In this document: positions 56,995-64,000 of the stretch, one piece after another
Layout: the number at the start of each line of letters is the position of its first letter
Position numbering within the stretch: the first letter of the stretch is position 1
Source: Moniliella sp. 'wahieum'
Lineage: Eukaryota > Basidiomycota > Moniliellomycetes > Moniliellales > Moniliellaceae
Assembly (NCBI GenBank): GCA_003971905.1
Contig: RSEE01000141.1
Span: forward strand, 1-64,000
Length of the DNA: 64,000 nt
Reading direction: 5' to 3'
The notes under the pieces: model-generated
The model's database searches: none
What the model saw: only the letters and a program-made list of their open reading frames with translations
What the model was told of the DNA's origin: nothing
Made by a program: the position numbers and the translations under genes

Positions 56995-58039
56995 ATGTCC
57001 AACACAGTATCTCATGCCTCCTCCGCCGCGGCTGACGCGTACGGATCGTATGCCCGTCCTTCGCCCGAGCGGGAAGCCGAGATTGTCGCTCGCATCGGCT
57101 CGGTGCGGGCCGAGGTGGCACGGGCAAGCGAGCTGAGCTGCTCACTTGGGTGGCGGTCCGAGGCGCCAAGACTAGTGGCCGTATCCAAGCTGCACCCCCG
57201 AGTTCCATTATGGCTGCGTACGCCAAGACGGGTCAACGTCACTTTGGTGAGAATTACGTGCAAGAGTTGGTGGATAAATCACATGTCTTGCCCCGCTCGA
57301 TTCAGTGGCACTTTATTGGTGCACTGCAGAGCAACAAAGCTAAGATGTTGGCTGCCGTTCCCAACCTGTATGCTGTGGAGACGCTCGAGTCTGCCAAGGC
57401 GGCTGACCAGATGGAAAAGTACATTGCTCAGCACCCTTCTGAGCGCAGTACCCCTCTGCGCGTGTTCATCCAGATCAACACATCGGGGGAGACGAACAAG
57501 GCGGGTCTTCCCCCCTTGACCGGGAGACTTGTGGGCCCGAATCTCCCGTTGTGGTACTGGCCAAACACGTGATTACCAAGTGCCCCCACCTCCTCTTTAC
57601 TGGGCTCATGACCATTGGTTCGTTTGCCCATAGCAAAGCGGCCGAGGCGGACCTTGCCTTGGCCAAAACTGACCCGCACGCCGCGCGCAAGGCGATCGTC
57701 GATGCCAACCCCGACTTTGCTACGCTCGTCGAGACTCGGACCAGGCTGGTCGACCTTATTCGGGCTGATGAGGCATTGGGCACACTGGTCCGTTCCGCCC
57801 CGGAGGGCCACTCGTCGGCCGCAGAGTACGCCGCAACCTTGTTTTCCTCTTCGTCCCCGACGCCAGATGGGGGATTGGAGCTGAGCATGGGCATGTCTAA
57901 CGATCTCGAGGTCGCAATCATGGCTGGCAGCACCAATGTCCGTGTCGGGACCGAGTGCTTTGGAACGCGTCCGCCCACCAGGCCCGAGGCTATGGCTCTT
58001 ATGGAGCATGAACTTCACCCGGCCCAACGACCGGAATGA
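56995..58039 (+). CDS. Pyridoxal-phosphate homeostasis protein (YggS/YBL036C family)
   Basis: A PLP-binding protein with an alanine-racemase-like TIM barrel and no known catalysis; it buffers vitamin B6 and affects amino-acid levels. Motifs in order are 'APRLVAVSKLHP' (the Lys should hold PLP), 'MAAYAKTGQRHFGENYVQEL', 'SIQWHFIGALQSNKAKML', 'VFIQINTSGETNKAG', 'FTGLMTIGSF' and the phosphate-binding end 'LSMGMSNDLEVAIMAGSTNV' then 'RVG'. The stop is at 58037-58039. The start at 56995 is chosen for its closeness to the conserved domain. Frame breaks near 57200 and 57520 are single-base errors; no intron is needed. A Ser/Ala-rich insert of about 50 residues separates 'GLMTIG' from the last motif, longer than in bacteria. 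Confidence 0.92.
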
Positions 58040-58365
58040 TTAATGAGCGTTTGCCCGCTGTTCTGTGCGATGTCGTGTGCCAGGGGTTTGTTGTGGCCTC
58101 GCCTCAAGTTTCATTTTTCCATTGCCATCTAGCCCACCTGCATCCGGCATGTGCATCATTAACATCCTCTCGTCCTAGTTTAGTTGCACCTATACGACAG
58201 AGACCAACAGGGGGCGAAATAGAAATGGATTGGACACACCGTAAATCGTGAACCGTGAACGACCGGGACAACTGCATGGTCGACAGTCCAGGCGGCACAA
58301 AAGCAATACATGTCACTTGAGGAGGCACACGAGAGACAGATGAGATGAAGAAGAGGTATGTACGT
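58040..58365. other. Convergent 3' flanks, PLP protein and SLA2
   Basis: No gene seen in these ~330 bp. Confidence 0.5.
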
Positions 58366-61300
58366 TCAGTCCTCATCTTCAAACGCGTGGTACCCAGCCC
58401 GACGCATTGCGCCCAACTTGCGTCTGGCCAGTGTCAATTCCTTTTCGAGTTTCAGCACCTCGACTTGCTGTTCCATCTCCTTCACCTTAAACTCATGGGT
58501 CGCCATGGTGGCATAGTCCGCCTCGCCCTCCTCAGTCGACTGGTTTTCAGTGATGGTCTTGACTTGACGTACCAGCGCTTTGCACGCTTCAGTCACTGCC
58601 TTGGCCGCCCGCTCTAGGCGGTCTTCAGTTTTGCTCATAAGCTCTGCCTTGACCCGGGACGCAGCGACCAACTGAGCCGTGGCCGCCGAGACTTCGTTGG
58701 AAGCTACGACCAACTGTTCCAGCGAGTGCGTCCCCGCGATCACCCCGTCTGCTGCTTCGATCAACATGGTGGTAGCGAATGCGACGGCGGGCGGCCGAGA
58801 TGAGTCCCTCGGTCCAACGGTTGTTCTTCTTGTAGAACTGCTGGTTGGTCGACGAGCCGCGGCCCATCGCCACAATCTCGTGTTGCGACTCGGTGGCGGC
58901 GTGAATCAAGCCTGCGATCGCTTTGGTGATAGCTAGCGAAGCGGCCAGAATAGCGTCGTGCACAGCCAAATCGGTAGCACTGTACTTCTCCTTGGGCCGG
59001 CTGAGGAGGGATTGAAGGCGTTGGGTAGCGGCCTCAATTGCATTTGCCGCATTCAGCATTTCATTCTCTACCACGTCCCCGATGTCCGTTGAGGCGAGGA
59101 GTTTTTTGTCCCCTTGCGACTTGAGCATCTGTTCCACCAGCGATCCCATTTCCGTCAATGACGAGCGAGTTTGCATTGTCTGACTCGCCAATCCGGCCTG
59201 TCGCTGCGCGCAGGACGGTAACTTTGAAGACTCTCGAAAAACCGAACCACCGTCGTTCCCGCCGTACGGCCGGTCGAGACGATCATGTCCGCCGCATCAT
59301 CGCTCTGGGCAAGGCGCGTGATTCCCTTGGCACTCAACAAAATGTCGCTTGTCGTCTGGGCAAATTGATTGGCCTTCTTGATGACCTCGACGTGCTCACC
59401 ACCGCGCTTGCCATCGAGGAACAAGCTGAAAACTGAAGAGAACTCCACCACATTCTCCACCCCCTTTTCAATCATTGAAAGCACATATTCTGGCGTAGCC
59501 GTATTGTTGCCATGCGAGGACGGGGACTCGAGTTCGTACAGGGCATCGTCCACTTTGTCAGCACAAGCTTGGAGAATCGAGTCGATGATCGAATTGAGTT
59601 TCTGAGTATTGTCGAGGATGATGGTGTCAATCTGCGCATTGACAGCCTGGTCGTTGGCACCTTGGACAAGAGAGAGGTTGTTCATGTGGGATGGTCGAGT
59701 CCATCCCTCTTGCAGGATCGCAATCTCAGCGTCTTCTCCTCCTTGAGCCGGGTCATTGCATCCTCCCATTCACGCAGCTGGATCGCATTGCTATCCATCT
59801 CACTCTGCTTTTGCTGCAGTGCTTCCTCCAGCTCGGTGATTTGACGGTTCAGCGTATCCATCACGCTCCCCATCTCGGACGACCGTGCACGCGAAGCATC
59901 CTCCGCTCGCTCATTGGCGAACCGCAGATCACGTTTGAGACGGTCAAACTCTTCCTTTTGTGAATGGCGGATCTTGTCCAGCTCAAACCGCGCTCGGTCC
60001 CGTTCGCGAATCATGTCGGCCAACTCAAGGTTTTTGGCCCGAACGTCCTTCTGCATCCGTTCCATCTTGTCCACCGCCTCCTGTGCACTACCAGCCTTGA
60101 GTTGGAACTGTTTGTGCTTGCTCAACATGTCCAAGTGTTCCGCTCGCAGCTGACTGTACAGCTTGGCCAACGCCTCGTACTTGGTTCGCCCAGAGCTGCA
60201 CCTGCTCTTGAAGCTGCCGAATCAAGTCGTCCTTGGCTCCCAATTGCGCCTGCACATTGGCCCCCACAGAGGCCATCTCGGTTTCGAGTGCCTTGACTCG
60301 ACGATCGTACTGTTCCAGCATGAGCTGGTCGCGCTCCCATTGCCCGCGCATACTGAGCAGGTCACGCTCCAACTCGGCCTGCCGGCCGCCTGCAGCAGCA
60401 GCCATCTGTTGCTGGAGAAGTTGTTCCTGGGCAATGCGTTGCTGCTCGGCTTGCGCTGCTGTTCTTGTTCAAATTCACGCTGCTGTTGTGCTTGCAATTC
60501 AGCTTGCCGTTTCCGTTCGGCCTCTTGCTGATCCTTGAGCGCCTTCTGCTTGTCCTCGTAGTGCTTCAAGAGCCGGCCTGCTCATCGATCTCCGCTTGCG
60601 ATGGACCGGCGGGGGTATCGCTTCGGGATAGTGGGGCAGGGGTGGATGCGCTGCGTGCGGGCAAGTCCGGTGCGTTCTCCGACTCAAGTAAGTTGGGTGG
60701 ATCACGGTTCAATTTGGGAACAGTAATGAGCGAGGTGAGGTACTTGAGGCTAGCACACTCGTTATAGAACCGGCGCAAATTGTGGTGCTGGTGCTTGTAG
60801 CGGTTTTGTAATGGTTCAATGGCGTCCGAGCCATCAATGCGACGGCGAATGGCACGGAGCATCGAGGTGAGGAACTTGTAGATTCCGTACGACTCCATCA
60901 CTTGCGGTACGAGAGCCGCAATTCGCGCTTCGTTGTTGCTCTGCGGGCGGAAGTAGGCAAACACCATCTTCTGGAACGAATCGATTCGGTCTTGCAGGTC
61001 CATCAGGTCGCTGATCGTCTCGTACCTATCAAAGAGGGAAGACGCAATGTTGCATGTGGAGGGCAAAGGGAAAGGGAAAAGGTGTGGCGGGCTTACCCTT
61101 CGTCCGGGTTGTCGATGAGCTTGAGCGCAATGTATTCTTGGTACTCAAAGAGCCCATTGAATTCCCGATGGTTGCGGTGGAACTTGAGTTTAGACAACAG
61201 GAGTTTGACATAGGCCTGGATTAGCGGGACATAATTATTGGAGCCAGGCGCGGCGCTCTCCGCCATCTGAGCCGCTGATTCGAACCAGGTAGTATGTTGC

Positions 61301-61588
61301 TGAGCCTCGCGTAGTACGACGGGTGGCCCTGTTGGAGGACCTTGTGGACGACGATCATTGCCTTGAACGTTTTGCACCTCCTCACCCAGGATGGGCTGGA
61401 CACGGAGCCCCGTCCAAAACGCAACCTGAGGTGTGGTAGTCCCAGGTGTAGACGATGCACTTGCGAACGTGCTTCTGCTTGGGGGAGGTCTCTTCGGGGC
61501 TGCATGCCTTTTTGATGTGCATGCCCAGGTCGGCCTCGGCGCGCTCGCGGTCGACGGGCCGCGAGGGCAGGTGGTCGCCGATGGCCAT
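58366..61588 (-). CDS. SLA2/HIP1R-type endocytic adaptor
   Basis: Links the clathrin coat and membrane to actin at endocytic sites. The ANTH domain, from the ATG at 61588, has 'KKACSPEETSPKQKHVRKCI' and 'VYTWDYHTSG', then 'KLKFHRNHREFNGLFEYQEY', 'DLMDLQDRIDSFQKMVFAYF' and 'ESYGIYKFLTSMLRAIRRRI'. The intron 61026-61096 splits 'DEG|YETI'. A Pro/Ser linker and a Gln/Glu-rich coiled coil (about 60600-59700) follow. The C-terminal THATCH/I-LWEQ actin-binding region includes 'NTATPEYVLSMIEKGVENVV' and 'KNNRWTEGLISAA', and ends with a helix 'EMEQQVEVLKLEKELTLARR' before the stop at 58366-58368. Frame breaks at 61400, 60570, 60190, 59700, 59200 and 58800 are single-base errors or short introns. About 1,050 residues, as expected. 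Confidence 0.95.
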
Positions 61589-62490
61589 GGTGGGCAGGTG
61601 GGGTGGAAGGCGGACGAGGAGACGGAGGGGGAGGAAGACGAGGTGGTGGCCGCGTGTGCGCCTAGGTGGGCCGGGGTGATATGAAGGTCAACACGGTGCA
61701 TCCGTCCGTGAGGGCATCGGGTACATAGCCGCCGCGGCAGTGACGAGTACCTGGCAACTAGTGAAGAGGGCAGCTTCCAGCGTCCGGTCCAAGCTTTCAT
61801 GGGGCAAGTGCTGGGCAGTGCGGCGCTGCTGAGATCTCAGCCAAATCGCCGGGCTCCAGCGACGACGGCACCAGCGCACCCACGCGCTCGTCACAGATAT
61901 GCGTTCCCATCGGTTTGTGCTGGCCGGCAGGTGGCCTGGATGGGTATCGGGCGAATGGAGGCGATGGATGATGTCAGACTTCAGTCCGAAGCACATGCCC
62001 AGAGGCGCCGGGGCAGGCTGTGGGTGTGTCTTGTGTCTTGTCACACTGTCACCTGGGCCGGCGAACGCGGAGCATAGCCAGGCGTGGCCCAAGGGGAGCC
62101 GATGGGCCTGCGCGCATCCTAGGCTGCTGGAAGGCAGCCGGCGTGGTGGTGGTGGGTGGGGGCGGGGGCGGCCGAGGCGAGGGGGGCGGGTGGATGCTGC
62201 CCGGGGGAGCGAGGGGAGCGAGGGAGGGCGCTGAGGGTTGAGGCTGAGGTGGCCGTACCTGGCTGCCCACAGCCGGCCATGACACGATGGTGTCCATCCT
62301 GCGCTGGGATCAATTGCACATTTCAACTTCAACCACCCCGTGCAGCCTGCAACTTTCACCTGCGTGCTCGAACCAGCGCACTTGCACCGAGCAGCGCCGT
62401 CCGCCTCCCGCGCCCCCTCCCGCCCTAACCGCTCGGCGGCCCCCCACCACCCACACCTGCCCGCCCCTGCCCCCGCCGCCGCCCCCCGCC
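61589..62490. other. Divergent intergenic region, SLA2 and RNase-kappa-like gene
   Basis: Contains the upstream sequences of both genes. G-rich runs (62145-62200) and C-rich runs (62400-62490) flank the two starts. The long frames here are GC-rich by-products. Confidence 0.45.
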
Positions 62491-62852
62491 ATGTCGTCGC
62501 CCCCTGCGTCTGCGTCTGTGGTCGGCATCGGCAGCGCCAGCTGCTGCACCTCCTCAGCTCCTTTGGCGTTGTCTTTCTCGCCGTCATTGGCTGGGGTACG
62601 ACCACGACTGGGAAGGTACGTCCCCATCCCATCCCCCCCTCTGCACGCGCCTTCGTCCCCCTCCTCTGCTGACCTTGCCTCGCCTCTCGTCCTGGCATAC
62701 GACCAGCCTTCATGGGCTCCACCTCCGACCCCAAAGACGGGCATGCTGTTGCGCACACATGCTACACCGTCGCCTTCATCTACGCCTGCTTCCTCGCCTT
62801 TTGCATGTGCCAAATCGGGGTCAACAAGCGGTACAGCCGCGTCCAGATCTGA
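62491..62852 (+). CDS. Ribonuclease kappa-like small membrane protein
   Basis: A two-TM protein of about 90 residues. The first segment is 'LLSSFGVVFLAVIGWG'. After the intron 62616-62706 come 'AFMGSTSDPKDGHAVAHTCY' and the second segment 'TVAFIYACFLAFCMCQIGVN', ending 'KRYSRVQI' at the stop 62850-62852. The spacing, the small loop with Asp/Glu and the end '(C)Q(V/I)..NKR' match RNASEK, which in animals is tied to the V-ATPase and endocytosis. The assignment rests on pattern only. A single-base error near 62540-62600 shifts the frame in exon 1, so the start at 62491 is likely but not certain. Confidence 0.6.
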
Positions 62853-63415
62853 GGTGCGAGAGGGGACGCGCCCTAGTCTGCATCCTACCCTACCGTAATC
62901 TCATATCTTTCGACCACCTTCCTCCACGACATATGGACCGGGGACAAGCCAACCCGCCCTCCTTTCTATTCTTTGCTCTTTCCCCCTTGCCCCCCCTTTC
63001 GGCTGCATCGATCCGCGATCCTCCGACATGAGTGCACGGGAGGGTCTTTCAATGGAGCAGCCTGACCAGCTGGGTTCACTGCAGCTTTCTTTTTCTACCA
63101 TGGGCTTCATGTGCATCCTTTCCTTACGCACAGTACAGCTCGAGGTTTCGAGCGGGAACACATTTGATAGTGACGACGGGAACAGCTCGTCTTTAAACCA
63201 GACAGAAGAAAACATACAACAATTACAGAAAGGGGGGGGGGGGTTCTTCGCCACTGTTAGTTCAGCGCGCGGGGGAGAAACGGAGAGAGAGAGAGAGGCG
63301 AAGAGAGAAAAAAACGAGAAAGGGAAAACATATACCCAACCAAGTACTAGTAGCCCATAGCTGCACAACCACGATATGCACCACACGGATTCAACTTCCG
63401 CCGCTCTTTACGCGG
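62853..63415. other. 3' flank; poly-G and GA runs
   Basis: No gene seen. A run of ten G's lies at 63232-63241 and a GAGAGA stretch at 63284-63297. The region lies between the stops of two convergent genes. Confidence 0.5.
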
Positions 63416-64000
63416 TTAGTACCGTCCCCTCTTGACCGTTACGTTGGTGACGATGGGAACAGCCAGAAGGGTGGTAACGTGCCCGCCCAACGCCGGCAGA
63501 GAGGCCCGTACGCCCGTCTCGCCCCACGCTTGCAAGTCTACATCCCGTTGCGTCACAGCCCACAGGAATTTACTCATCTCCCCACTTGCCCCGGGAGCGG
63601 ATCCAGCGGGACATCGATCAACCGGGTGTGCAGCACCCGTTTCATCTCAGTTTCGTTCCCCCCTGGACTGGGAGCCAAGTAAGACTAGTGGCGGCCCAGG
63701 TGGGCAGACGGATATGAGAAAAGGCGCCTGGCGGGAGCGGGGAAGGGAGGTGGAGCGGCGGTTCAGAAGGTACCTCGGTCCAGGTGGAAGGGTCGTCCAA
63801 GAGAGGGAGGAAGGAGAGGTCGACCGGATGGGTAGGCTTGGCAGCTGGCTGGAGCTGGGTCGGTGATGCGGGGAGATGCTTCGTCGTCGTCGCGTTCACC
63901 TCATCTTCCGGCGGGAGAGAAACCAGGACCATGTCAGGCCAAAGGGCATGGAGTTGGATGTCGACCGGGTCGAGTTCGGCGGGCAGGTGAATTTCCGCGG
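63416..64000 (-). CDS. Partial unknown gene at right edge (3' end)
   Basis: The minus strand from the window end reads 'AEIHLPAELDPVDIQLHALW', then 'PPEDEVNATTTKHLP', a Pro-rich stretch 'PSEPPLHLPSPLPPG' and 'TRLIDVPLDPLPG'. After a frame change comes 'MSKFLWAVTQRDVDLQAWGE', ending near 'TNVTVKRGRY' at the stop 63416-63418. The linked frames look like one real coding region broken by indels or an intron. The 5' part is beyond the window. I do not recognise the family. Confidence 0.45.

Overview
The window is eukaryotic nuclear DNA and looks fungal, most likely basidiomycete. Genes are compact and spliced with short GT-AG introns (about 50-180 bp). The gene content is fungal: a full-size PDR-type ABC transporter, SLA2, EAF7, a fungal Ras2-type GTPase and MRS2. 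A gene of the seven-TM DUF6534 type, a family expanded mainly in basidiomycetes, gives the lineage hint; I would not go further than 'probable basidiomycete'. A point that affects every entry: nearly every conserved gene, including RPL19, RPS27, beta-tubulin and Ras, carries single-base insertions or deletions that break its frame. The simplest reading is an unpolished long-read assembly. I therefore give gene spans, not exact joined reading frames, and do not call these genes pseudogenes.

Layout. 0-5.8 kb: gene-poor, with old repeat copies. 5.8-10.8 kb: PDR transporter (minus). 12.5-20.4 kb: two intron-containing tRNA-Leu(AAG) genes flank a 3.7-kb non-LTR retrotransposon (proline-rich region with a 28-bp minisatellite, reverse transcriptase, restriction-like endonuclease), an HMG-box gene and a Ras gene. 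21.1-27.2 kb: two divergent pairs, RPS27/RPL19 and beta-tubulin/MRS2. 28.2 kb: tRNA-Gly(GCC). 30.8-32.1 kb: a retrotransposon tail copy and a 230-bp GGGGAA repeat. 33.0-40.6 kb: EAF7 (plus), CBP80 (minus) and mitochondrial aldehyde dehydrogenase (minus). 40.6-44.3 kb: gene-free, with short palindromic heptamer arrays. 44.3-48.2 kb: a GH63/MGH1-like glycosidase. 49.1-50.3 kb: the DUF6534 gene (minus). 50.3-57 kb: gene-poor, second cluster of heptamer arrays. 57-64 kb: PLP-homeostasis protein (plus), SLA2 (minus), an RNase-kappa-like membrane protein (plus) and a partial unknown gene at the right edge (minus).

The protein genes are unrelated housekeeping functions (translation, cytoskeleton and endocytosis, RNA cap binding, chromatin, mitochondrial Mg2+ and aldehyde metabolism), not a pathway cluster. 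The unusual material is in the repeats: one retroelement family with copies at 0.4, 12.6, 13.6-17.3 and 30.8 kb, a separate ~140-bp repeat at 3.0 and 12.5 kb, and a set of different heptamer microsatellites built to the same plan (a 6-bp palindrome plus one base).
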